A stretch of DNA of 64,000 bases from Candidatus Saccharibacteria bacterium UBA6224 (GTDB lineage: Bacteria > Patescibacteriota > Saccharimonadia > Saccharimonadales > UBA4665): NCBI GenBank assembly GCA_002441585.1, contig DJWS01000004.1, forward strand, positions 24,110 to 88,109. The letters run 5' to 3'. The position numbers and the translations under genes were made by a program. Positions 31,742-39,803 of the stretch are shown here, in pieces. Each line of letters begins with the position of its first letter. Position 1 is the first letter of the stretch. Below the pieces are notes generated by a model. That model saw only the letters and a program-made list of their open reading frames with translations, was not told the origin of the DNA and made no database searches.

Positions 31742-32146
31742 ATGAGCGAGCCAAGCATATTTACCAAGATCATCAATGGTGAGATTCCCTGCCACAAAGT
31801 GTACGAGGACGATGACACGTTCGTATTCATGGATATCCACCCGATCCAGCCCGGCCAGGTATTGGTCGTGCCCAAGAAGCAAGTTGGCTTTGTGTGGGAT
31901 ATGGAGAGTGATGATTATCAGTCCCTGATGGCGACCGTCCAGCACATCGGTAAGCGCATTCGCGAGGCTTTTCCCGACAAGAAACGCGTGGCCGTCATGA
32001 TCGAGGGGCTCGACGTGGCGGACCATGCCCATGTTAAGGTGTTCCCCTTCTCTACTCCCGATGAGTTCCGACACGCCCCCGACCAAAATACCGAGCCTGA
32101 CCACGCTGCCCTGGCGGAGATTGCCGCCAAAATCGCCCAGCAGTAG
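31742..32146 (+). CDS. HIT-family nucleotide hydrolase/transferase
   Basis: 134 residues with the HIT fold: IFTKIINGEIPCHKVYEDDD at the start, then FMDIHPIQPGQVLVVPKKQV and the HIT motif region VADHAHVKVFPF. The usual HxHxHxx triad reads H-A-H-V-K, so the third His is Lys while the middle (nucleophile) His is kept. Such enzymes act on adenosine phosphoramidates or dinucleoside polyphosphates. The ATG at 31742 matches the family start (MSEPSIFTKI); a frame open to 31682 is less likely. Confidence 0.86.
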   Translation: MSEPSIFTKIINGEIPCHKVYEDDDTFVFMDIHPIQPGQVLVVPKKQVGFVWDMESDDYQSLMATVQHIGKRIREAFPDKKRVAVMIEGLDVADHAHVKVFPFSTPDEFRHAPDQNTEPDHAALAEIAAKIAQQ

Positions 32147-32178
32147 GTGGATTCACCGTTGTATCGTACAATAAGCGC

Positions 32179-32361
32179 ATGACTCCTACACTCACCTCAC
32201 TATTCTTCGCAGCTGGTGTTGCGGGATGGGTGTATTCTCAGATGGCCCGCCGGACCGGTAGCGCTAATCCGTCAAGCGTCTTCATTATGTCGGGCGTGGC
32301 TGGTGTGATTGCGTTCATCTTCTTCTTTACGCTTCTCAAGTACATCCTCCACATCGGCTAG
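32179..32361 (+). CDS. Small two-helix membrane protein (60 aa)
   Basis: 60 residues with two membrane segments (LTSLFFAAGVAGWVYSQMA and FIMSGVAGVIAFIFFFTLLK). TACAAT lies 6 nt before the ATG with no Shine-Dalgarno, a typical leaderless arrangement in this window. No family named; similar small proteins are common in Saccharibacteria. Confidence 0.6.
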   Translation: MTPTLTSLFFAAGVAGWVYSQMARRTGSANPSSVFIMSGVAGVIAFIFFFTLLKYILHIG

Positions 32362-32462
32362 CTGGCCGCTTAGGGCTAGATAGTTTTGTTTTATAGCCAA
32401 AATTGGTATTATAAGGCTATGTATGTAGGTGGGGCCCAGTTGTGGTCTAAGGAAGTTGCGCT

Positions 32463-33308
32463 ATGAGCCAGCTTGACGAAAAGTCGCTCGGTAAGCGGTT
32501 ACAGGATATGCGTAAGCGTCAGGGTTTCACTCAACAGGCCCTTTGTCACGCCGCTAACCTTAGCTATTCGACCCTCGCCAAGATTGAGCGAGGCGCCATC
32601 AAATCTCCTTCGATCTTTACCGTCCAGAGTATCGCGCTGGCCATCGGTGTCTCGATGGATGAGCTTTTAGGTATGCCAGGCGTGGGTGCACCCAGGGGTC
32701 GCTCTAAGGGTGGTATAACATTCGTTTATTTTGACCTCAATGACACGCTGGTGCGGGCCGCCCAGCAAGCCTTCATGCTGATTGCCGAGCGTAGCGGTGC
32801 TCTGCCAGACGTCATCGAATCGACATTTTGGCACTACAACGACCTGTTGAGTCGAGGCAGTATGACGACCGAGGAATTCAACGAGGTGTTAAGCAAGCGC
32901 GTTGGTATGAAAGTCGATTGGCGCGAGGCCTACCTGGAGAGTGCCGAGCCGATCACCCCTGTCCAAGATTTACTCAAGTGGACGGCCGAGCATTACCGGG
33001 TTGGCATATTCAGCAATACGCTGCCGGGGCTGATCAGCGGTTTGCGCCAACAAGGCACCTTACCCGACCTGAGCTATGCGGCAATCGTCGATTCTTCAGA
33101 GGTGGGCGTGCAAAAACCCAGCGTTAAGTCGTATGAGCTGGCGGTCGAGCGAGCCGGCGTACCAGCCGAAGAGATACTACTCATCGATGACAATCACTCA
33201 AGCCTAGTCGCTGCCGAAAAACTGGGCTGGCACGTATCACTTTTTGATGGTTATCGGGCCGAGGAATCGGCCGAACGAGCTCGTGCCACGCTGGAACTGG
33301 CCGACTAG
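32463..33308 (+). CDS. XRE-type HTH fused to a HAD-superfamily domain
   Basis: 281 residues. Residues 8-68 form a Cro/CI-type helix-turn-helix (RLQDMRKRQGFTQQALCHAA, then LAKIERGAIKSPSIFTVQSI). Residues 85-280 are a HAD domain: FDLNDTLV in place of DxDxT, FSNT as motif II, VQKPSVKSYE with the motif III Lys, and LLIDDNHSS as motif IV. The second motif I Asp is Asn, as in haloacid-dehalogenase-type members, so simple phosphatase activity is uncertain. The fusion suggests a regulator that senses or modifies a small molecule. AAGGA lies 9 nt before the ATG. Confidence 0.85.
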   Translation: MSQLDEKSLGKRLQDMRKRQGFTQQALCHAANLSYSTLAKIERGAIKSPSIFTVQSIALAIGVSMDELLGMPGVGAPRGRSKGGITFVYFDLNDTLVRAAQQAFMLIAERSGALPDVIESTFWHYNDLLSRGSMTTEEFNEVLSKRVGMKVDWREAYLESAEPITPVQDLLKWTAEHYRVGIFSNTLPGLISGLRQQGTLPDLSYAAIVDSSEVGVQKPSVKSYELAVERAGVPAEEILLIDDNHSSLVAAEKLGWHVSLFDGYRAEESAERARATLELAD

Positions 33309-33311
33309 CGG

Positions 33312-35867
33312 CTAAGCCTGACTAAACCGTTCGTATTCAGCCGTCAATTTTTTCAATTGTTGCTCGGTCTCGGCCATCTGGTCTTTGGTCTGGGCGACGA
33401 CATGCTTTGGCGCCTGCTTAATGTAGGCCTTATTGTCTAGTCGGGCCTTCAGTTGTTTAAGTCGAGCTTCGAGCTCGGTTTTTTGCTTAGCTAAGTCGTC
33501 GGCGTAGTGTTGGGCTGTGCCGCTATCGATATCCAGCCAGCAGTCGTATTTGGTGGTGGTCAGGTGCAGTCCCTGCCCGTCCCTGACTTCGGTGACGCCC
33601 TGCAATTTGGCCAACCGGGCAATCAGCGCGCCATTATCGCGCAAGAAGTCGACGCCAGTGAAGTACAGGGTTGAGCGAGAAACGCCAAGCGCCTTCTGGA
33701 TGGCCCGTGACTCTGTCACGATGGTGACGATTTCTTCGAACTCAGCCGCCTTGGCGGTCTGTGACTTAGCAACTTTGGGCCAGGGTCGTGTCGCTAATAC
33801 ACTGTCACCCTCCCAAGACAGTGTTTGCCAGATTGTCTCGGTAACGAATGGGGCGAAGGGATGCAGGGCTATCAGGATAGATTCCAACAGGTGGGCTAAT
33901 AGAGGCTTATTGGGCTCGGTCTTGCTAGCTTCGATGTACCAGTCGGCCACATCGTCCCAGACGAAGTGATACAGGCGCTCGTAGGCCTCAGCCAGGCGAT
34001 AATTTTCGAAGTCCGACTCGAGGTCGCTGAGCGTCCGTTGTAGCTTGTCCAGCACCCAGTGGTCAGCCGCAGAGGTCGGATGAGCCGGCTCGCGGCTGCT
34101 GTCATCACCGATGATATCTTCAATATAACGGGCGATGTTCCATAGCTTGTTACAGAAATTGCGGGCATCCTCGACTTTGCGGTTGTCATAGCCACGATTC
34201 ACCGCTGGGACGCGGCCGGCCAAAATGCCCATGCGTAAGGCGTCGGAACCGTACTCTTCGATGACTGGCAGCGGATCAACCACGTTGCCAACACTTTTGC
34301 TCATCTTGGACCCATCTTCGGCCATGACGTAGCCGTGAATGTAGACATCCCGGAACGGTATGTCGCCAGTTACATAAAGTCCCAACATGATCATCCGGCA
34401 AACCCAGGGGTAAAGGATTTCGCCGCCGGTTTCCATGACGGATAACGGATAATATCGCTTGAAATCGTCACTATCGGGGTAGTCGAGCGTGGCATAAGGC
34501 CAGGAGCTGCTACTAAACCAGGTATCGAAGACGTCGGGGTCGCGGTGATAGGTCTTGCCCTCGACATCGATGAATTCTTGGTCGACTCGTTCGTCGTAGA
34601 TCCAGTCGTCGGGATCGTCGACATTCTGGAAAGCCGGAATCGGGATGCCCCAGGCAATCTGTCGGCTGATGTTCCAGTCCCGGAGGCCCTCGAGATAGCG
34701 GATGGACTGCTGGCGCTTAGCGTCCGGATAAAAGGCAATTTTCTTGTCTTTCAGTGCTTTGATAGCTGGCTTAGCCAGCGGTTCCATGTTGACGAACCAT
34801 TGCTCACGTAACAGGGGTTGGATGACGGTGTCGCACTTGTAGCAGTGGCCGACGCTATTGACGTGCTCTTTCGTTTCGACTAAGAAGCCCTGCTCTTTTA
34901 GGTCCTCGACGACTTTCTTGCGGCCATCTTCGACAGTCAGACCCCGATAGGCGTCCGGCACCTCTATTAGCTTGCCCTCATGGTCGATGACGGTCAGGTT
35001 TGGCAAGTCGTGCCGTTGCCCGACCTCGAAGTCATTGGGGTCATGAGCGGGTGTGACTTTTACGGCGCCAGTACCGAACTTCTGATCGACGAAATCATCG
35101 GCCAGGATGGGTATTTCGCGGTGGGTCAGTGGCAGGCGGACAGATTTCCCTACTAAATCCTTGTAGCGCTTATCATCTGGGTGAACGGCGACGGCGACAT
35201 CACCGAACATCGTCTCTGGCCGGGTAGTGGCGACCACCACTTCTCCGCTGCCGTCGACGAGCGGGTAGCGGATGTGCCACAAGTGGCCCTTCTGCTCTTT
35301 GAAGACCACTTCTATGTCGGCAAATGCAGTGCCATGAAAAGTACAGAAATTGACCAAGCGTTCGCCCCGGTAAATCAGACCTTCGTCCCACATTTTTTTG
35401 AAGGTGGCGTAAGCCCGGGCAACGATCTTGTCATCGAGGGTGAAGGTGAAGCGGCTCCAGTCACAGCCGATGCCCATGCGGCGCATCTGCGAAACGAAAT
35501 TACCCCTGTTCTGGGCCACGAAATCCCAGATATCGTGGTACAACTCTTCACGTGAAAAATCAAAACGGCTCTTCCCTGCTTTGGCCAGATGTTTCTCATA
35601 AACGGACTGCGTCTCGAAACCGGCATGGTCGGCCCCCGGTAGGAACAATACCGATCGTCCGCGCAAGCGGTGATAACGCGCCAGGGTGTCCTCGATAGCC
35701 GCCGTCAGCTCGTAGCCAATGTGTAGATTGGCGTTAGCGTTCGGCGGTGGCATAACGATGCTGTACGGGTCGCCGTGGGCGCTCGGGGAGAATGCCCCGC
35801 CCTGCTGCCACAGCTCATAAATGTCCGACTCGTACTGTCCTGGTTCGTAAACCTTTGGTAACTTCAT
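33312..35867 (-). CDS. valS: Valyl-tRNA synthetase
   Basis: Charges tRNA-Val. The class I signatures are NANANLHIGYEL (HIGH, near residue 45) and GSKMSKSVGN (KMSKS, near 517). The editing domain (VVATTRPETMFGD, TPAHDPNDFEVG) and the anticodon-binding domain are present. The C-terminal coiled coil (LAKQKTELEARLKQLKARLD) is the ValS-specific tail. Length 851 is normal. GAAGGA lies 7 nt before the ATG. The leader holds a short upstream ORF. It ends 3 nt from the convergent XRE-HAD gene, without a terminator between them. Confidence 0.96.
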   Translation of the reverse strand: MKLPKVYEPGQYESDIYELWQQGGAFSPSAHGDPYSIVMPPPNANANLHIGYELTAAIEDTLARYHRLRGRSVLFLPGADHAGFETQSVYEKHLAKAGKSRFDFSREELYHDIWDFVAQNRGNFVSQMRRMGIGCDWSRFTFTLDDKIVARAYATFKKMWDEGLIYRGERLVNFCTFHGTAFADIEVVFKEQKGHLWHIRYPLVDGSGEVVVATTRPETMFGDVAVAVHPDDKRYKDLVGKSVRLPLTHREIPILADDFVDQKFGTGAVKVTPAHDPNDFEVGQRHDLPNLTVIDHEGKLIEVPDAYRGLTVEDGRKKVVEDLKEQGFLVETKEHVNSVGHCYKCDTVIQPLLREQWFVNMEPLAKPAIKALKDKKIAFYPDAKRQQSIRYLEGLRDWNISRQIAWGIPIPAFQNVDDPDDWIYDERVDQEFIDVEGKTYHRDPDVFDTWFSSSSWPYATLDYPDSDDFKRYYPLSVMETGGEILYPWVCRMIMLGLYVTGDIPFRDVYIHGYVMAEDGSKMSKSVGNVVDPLPVIEEYGSDALRMGILAGRVPAVNRGYDNRKVEDARNFCNKLWNIARYIEDIIGDDSSREPAHPTSAADHWVLDKLQRTLSDLESDFENYRLAEAYERLYHFVWDDVADWYIEASKTEPNKPLLAHLLESILIALHPFAPFVTETIWQTLSWEGDSVLATRPWPKVAKSQTAKAAEFEEIVTIVTESRAIQKALGVSRSTLYFTGVDFLRDNGALIARLAKLQGVTEVRDGQGLHLTTTKYDCWLDIDSGTAQHYADDLAKQKTELEARLKQLKARLDNKAYIKQAPKHVVAQTKDQMAETEQQLKKLTAEYERFSQA

Positions 35868-35924
35868 GCAAGATCCTTCTTTTTCCTTGGGTAAGTGTTG
35901 AATAATGTTCGCAAAATGTCTATG

Positions 35925-35978
35925 TTATCGGACGATTGCACGGTCGCTCGGGTCGATAAATTCGGCGATGCGCAGCAT
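35925..35978 (-). CDS. Possible 17-aa leader peptide upstream of valS
   Basis: A short ORF, MLRIAEFIDPSDRAIVR, in the valS leader, starting 111 nt before valS. A TATACT box with an extended TG lies 6 nt before its ATG, so it would be at the very 5' end of a leaderless transcript. It has a single Val near its end, too few for classic attenuation. It might still couple valS expression to translation. No T-box-like tRNA-sensing structure was recognised. Confidence 0.4.
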   Translation of the reverse strand: MLRIAEFIDPSDRAIVR

Positions 35979-36016
35979 AGGGCCAGTATATCACCCCTGG
36001 CAGAGGCCCGGTAGAG

Positions 36017-37081
36017 TCACATGCTGAGATTTGGGGCAATGGTAAGGGAGTAGGGGTCGGCCGGTGCTTGGCCTTCGCTTGCCATGAAACAACCCAGCGT
36101 CGCGATCATGGCGCCGTTGTCGGTGCATAGTTTGAGGTCGGGGTATTCGATGGCGGCGTCGGGCAGGGCCTCACTCAGTTGTCGTCGCAGTTCGGGGCTG
36201 GCAGCCACGCCACCGGCCAGCACCACGCTAGCTGGTTGAAACTCGTCATAGGCCAGAACAGCTTTGTCGACGATGGTCTTCACGGCCGTGTGCTGAAAGC
36301 TGGCAGCAATGTTGGCCTTCTGAGCCTCGCTTAGCGCCCCTGCAAGCTTAAAAGACGGAAAGGTGTGGTCATGTCCGGTTTCTGTCTGAGCGAGCCTTAG
36401 GACGGCTGTCTTAGGCCCAGAAAATGAAAAGTCATATTTGCCATCAACATGGGCAATTGGCAGTTTGTAGGTATGCGGATCACCCTCAGCGGCCTCGCGC
36501 TCGACACTTGGGCCGCCAGGGTAGGGCAGGCCGAGGATCTTAGCCACCTTGTCGAAGGCTTCACCAATGGCATCGTCACGAGTCTGACCAAGCAGGGTGT
36601 AATCGAAATAATTCCTAAACAATGCCAGTTGGCTGTGGCCGCCACTGACGATGATGGCCAGCATAGGGAAGGCGGGTTGGTGTCGACGCATCTTGTAACC
36701 GCCGAGGTTGGTCTCGGTCAAAAAATTTGCGAAGACATGTCCCATGACATGGTTAGCCCCATAAAGTGGCTTGCCGTGCGTGATAGCCAGGGTGCGCGCG
36801 GTCATTACACCGATAAGCAGGCTACCGCCAAGACCGGCACCATAGGTCACGGCAATGCCGTCGATGTCGTCCCAGCTGCACTTAGCGTCCGATAGTGCTT
36901 GCTCGATGACCGGCAAGATGGCCTCTACATGGCTGCGGGCGGCAATTTCCGGCACCACGCCACCATATTTCACGTGCAAATACATGCTGCTGGCCACGGC
37001 GTTAGATAGCAGGATATGGCCGTCTTCCACCACCGAGGCGGCGGTTTCATCGCAACTCGTCTCAATACCCAGTATCTTCAT
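36017..37081 (-). CDS. tsaD: tRNA N6-adenosine threonylcarbamoyltransferase TsaD
   Basis: Catalytic subunit for t6A37 formation in tRNAs reading ANN codons, with TsaB, TsaC and TsaE partners that are not in the window. The start MKILGIETSCDETAASVVED is the family signature. ARSHVEAILPV and GANHVMGHVFANF carry the metal-binding His, and IIVSGGHSQL the ATP-binding loop. Length 354 is normal. The ATG at 37081 was chosen because the conserved protein begins there, with TATGCT 8 nt upstream; a longer frame adds 48 unrelated residues. Confidence 0.95.
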   Translation of the reverse strand: MKILGIETSCDETAASVVEDGHILLSNAVASSMYLHVKYGGVVPEIAARSHVEAILPVIEQALSDAKCSWDDIDGIAVTYGAGLGGSLLIGVMTARTLAITHGKPLYGANHVMGHVFANFLTETNLGGYKMRRHQPAFPMLAIIVSGGHSQLALFRNYFDYTLLGQTRDDAIGEAFDKVAKILGLPYPGGPSVEREAAEGDPHTYKLPIAHVDGKYDFSFSGPKTAVLRLAQTETGHDHTFPSFKLAGALSEAQKANIAASFQHTAVKTIVDKAVLAYDEFQPASVVLAGGVAASPELRRQLSEALPDAAIEYPDLKLCTDNGAMIATLGCFMASEGQAPADPYSLTIAPNLSM

Positions 37082-37113
37082 CTGTAAGTAGCATACCATA
37101 AGGGGCCGACCTC

Positions 37114-37142
37114 TTGACAAAACGCTTATAAACTGATACCAT
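37114..37142 (+). promoter_or_regulatory. Promoter of the 734-residue protein gene
   Basis: TTGACA (37114-37119), 17-nt spacer, TACCAT (37137-37142). The leader is about 50 nt with AGGAGAG before the ATG. It overlaps the divergent tsaD promoter region, so the two may influence each other. Confidence 0.7.
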
Positions 37143-37200
37143 AAACACCCTAAACCAAAACATACAAAACAGTCAGCAAATAACAGGAGAGAGGCACAGC

Positions 37201-39405
37201 ATGACTTCCGAGGCACGTCCGCCACAACCCGAAGGTGAAGAGCCGGTCAATCCGGCGCTTTCGGCTGAGCCGTTGTCGGAGTCGGAAGTCCAAGATTTCG
37301 AAGGACAAGTCGTGGCTGGTGACGTGGTGGAGTCTTCCCCTGAACCTGAAGATGTCACAGAGCTGTTCATCGGTCATTTTGAAGCCCTGAATGGTCATGC
37401 CCCAAGTTCGATCAATGCGGCTAACATGAGAACTAAGAAGGTACAAGAGCTGGCTGATTTGATCGACCTTGCCAAGCGTAATGGCAAAACGGTGGATGCC
37501 AGCGTTGAAGAAGATGTCCGTAAATTCGCTGATGCCGGGATAAAGCATTGGAAGTTGAGTCGCAGAGAGCGAGAGGCTATAAACAGCTACAAGGCGGTGC
37601 CAACCGATGAAAAATATAAGGCTATGTCTGCCTTGTATCTGCCGCATGATACCGACGAAGGCGTCAGCCAGGACGATCAGCGAAAACGCCTGGCCGCGGA
37701 ACTGGAGGCTCGGCTTCGTCTGGACAGCCAAATCCGTGATAGGGAAGTAAGCCGTCAGGCGCGACGCGAGAAGCAAGCCGCAAATCGGGCCAAAGGACAA
37801 CCCACGGAGCAAGCTGCTGACGAGGTAAAGTCAATCGTCGCTGACACAGGGCAACATACAGAGGCTGGACCGGAGTCAGAACCAGATGCGCCGGCACACG
37901 ATAAGGGTACGGCGCCTGAGTCGGAACCAGCAGTTGCAGCATTACCTACCCCGGAACCGGCAGCTGCACCTTTGCCCGCCCCAGTCGAGCCAAAACCGAT
38001 CACAGCAGTTTCCGCCGACCATGATCCGGTCGCTGCGACAACGGGGACTGACGCACGTGGTCCTCTGACGAATGAACAGTACGACCAAGCTTATCGTGTG
38101 AACGATACCCTGCAAAGATTCGCCAGCGCTCGCAGCCTAAACGGTGTCCAAAAAGCATTGCGAGAATACATCAAGGTTGCTGCTGGTCGCGAGGGTCTAA
38201 GTGTGGCTATCCGCAGACAGTATCGTCGAAGCAATGCCGAGGCCCTGCGCGAACACTACGAGGATGCCCGCTTGGATGCGATAGTGGATATCGAGGATAA
38301 GTTGTGGGAGCAGGGAATAGATAAAGACGAGATACTGATGATACAACGCCTGGATGACCGGACGACGGCCCGGGCGGTGGCTCTCGGGATCAAGGAAGAA
38401 TCCGAACGACGAGCTGCTCCGAAGGGGGCTTTCTCGGCCAGGCGTCAACAATTTTATGATTGGTGGGCGCGCCAAGGCGAGGACAAGTTCTTTAGCCGCA
38501 AGGGCCTGGCCGGTCGGGCCAGACGTGCCGGCGTGATGGTCGGGCTTGGTGGCGCCGGCGGAATCGTTGTGGGTTTGGCCGGGGCCGCCGTCTTGGGACC
38601 GGCTGTCGGTGCCGCGATTGGCATCGGTGCAGCCAGGGGTGTGACCCGAGGCGTACTAGCCGGGCACATCAATCGTCGGGCCAATGCCATGACGGTAGCG
38701 GGCGCCAACTACGAGCGCCGACTGAAGGCTCAGCTGGAAGCTATCGACGATCATTATGAAACAAGTGACGAAGTCGGCGGCGCAACCGCTGTCTTAGCTG
38801 ACGACGTCGAGGGTACGGTCCGTAAAAACCGCGTGCGCCTGGTAGCCGGCACGGTCCTGGCCGCCGCTGGCGGGGCGCTGGGTGCCGAACTAGCCAGCCT
38901 TATACACGGTAGTTCGCCCAACTTAAACAACGGCGGTAACGGTGCCAACAACCAACCAGGCTTTGGGGGAAGGGAGCCCGATGTACCGCCCGAGACGCAC
39001 GCTCACCCCAATCTCAGAGGTCATCATGCTCCGACTACACCCGAAACTCCGCCGCCCGAGTCGGATTTTCCACCAAAAGTGCCCAAACCACGGCTTCCGG
39101 AACATGGTCAGCTTGGTCAGGAATTCAAGGTTGAGCGGGGTAGTGGCTTCGTTCGGGAAATTGAAGAATACGCCGAAGCTCACGGCTATGGTCATGTCGA
39201 TGGCGGCAAAGCCTACCGGATATATCTGGCGCTACAGGCTGACCATGGCAATCACATAATCGATCTTAGCGGCAATGGCCCTGATGCCTACTCGATGGGT
39301 GGACATAATCTCGGCCTAAGCCGTCCCGACGCCCACGCCGAATGGTACCCAGGCGTAGAAGTCCAATTGCGTGAGTTGCTCGACGCGACGCCGACCCACA
39401 GCTAG
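37201..39405 (+). CDS. Large charged protein with central membrane region, unknown
   Basis: 734 residues. Residues 1-250 are charged and helical with a possible coiled coil. The Ala/Pro/Glu-rich linker (PEPAAAPLPAPVEPKP) is at about 255-280. A Gly/Ala-rich hydrophobic region lies near 445-480 (GGIVVGLAGAAVLGPAVGAA) and another near 555-570 (LVAGTVLAAAGGALGAELAS). The C-terminal 120 residues form a soluble domain containing REIEEYAEAHGYGHVDGGKA and GNHIIDLSGNGPDAYSMGGH. This is a domain I do not recognise, possibly cell-wall related. It has AGGAGAG and a strong promoter. Function unknown. Confidence 0.65.
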   Translation: MTSEARPPQPEGEEPVNPALSAEPLSESEVQDFEGQVVAGDVVESSPEPEDVTELFIGHFEALNGHAPSSINAANMRTKKVQELADLIDLAKRNGKTVDASVEEDVRKFADAGIKHWKLSRREREAINSYKAVPTDEKYKAMSALYLPHDTDEGVSQDDQRKRLAAELEARLRLDSQIRDREVSRQARREKQAANRAKGQPTEQAADEVKSIVADTGQHTEAGPESEPDAPAHDKGTAPESEPAVAALPTPEPAAAPLPAPVEPKPITAVSADHDPVAATTGTDARGPLTNEQYDQAYRVNDTLQRFASARSLNGVQKALREYIKVAAGREGLSVAIRRQYRRSNAEALREHYEDARLDAIVDIEDKLWEQGIDKDEILMIQRLDDRTTARAVALGIKEESERRAAPKGAFSARRQQFYDWWARQGEDKFFSRKGLAGRARRAGVMVGLGGAGGIVVGLAGAAVLGPAVGAAIGIGAARGVTRGVLAGHINRRANAMTVAGANYERRLKAQLEAIDDHYETSDEVGGATAVLADDVEGTVRKNRVRLVAGTVLAAAGGALGAELASLIHGSSPNLNNGGNGANNQPGFGGREPDVPPETHAHPNLRGHHAPTTPETPPPESDFPPKVPKPRLPEHGQLGQEFKVERGSGFVREIEEYAEAHGYGHVDGGKAYRIYLALQADHGNHIIDLSGNGPDAYSMGGHNLGLSRPDAHAEWYPGVEVQLRELLDATPTHS

Positions 39406-39450
39406 GCTATACTCTTGGTATGACGCGATTACGCCGACAGGAACCAAACG

Positions 39451-39759
39451 ATGAGTGATCTTCGTCTCGATACAAGTTTTCTCGATGAAGCTGGTCTAGC
39501 TTCCCTGGAACCGGCCAAAAAACAGCGGTTGCTGGTTTACGTAGAGGCTACACTACGAGAGCGCGTGGGACTGCGTTTCGCGGCTGAAGCAACCCGAGAG
39601 CAACTCGAGCAATTAAAAGGCCTGGGTGACGAGGACAAATTAGAATGGATCGAACGGACTTTTCCAGATTCCGCTGCGATCATCCAGGATGAGCTGACAA
39701 TGCTTCAGGCGGAAGTGGCCGACATGGCGGACGATGTTCTAGCTGCCGGCGCGGACTAG
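39451..39759 (+). CDS. Small helical protein, unknown (DUF5663-like)
   Basis: 102 residues, fully helical and acidic (LASLEPAKKQRLLVYVEATL, then REQLEQLKGLGDEDKLEWIE). It resembles short CPR proteins annotated DUF5663, judged by general pattern only. It lies 45 nt after the 734-residue protein gene with CAGGAA upstream and may be co-transcribed with it. No catalytic motif. Confidence 0.6.
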   Translation: MSDLRLDTSFLDEAGLASLEPAKKQRLLVYVEATLRERVGLRFAAEATREQLEQLKGLGDEDKLEWIERTFPDSAAIIQDELTMLQAEVADMADDVLAAGAD

Positions 39760-39803
39760 GACTAGCATTAAATGGCTAGTCAAGGCTCTTGTATACTAGG
39801 CCT

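Noticed and set aside
4636..35993. Repeated octamer ACCCCTGT (e.g. 4776, 24927, 29315, 30494, 32954, 35502)
   Set aside because: Several copies lie inside coding genes and the number is only modestly above chance; only the two tRNA-upstream copies share a longer context.
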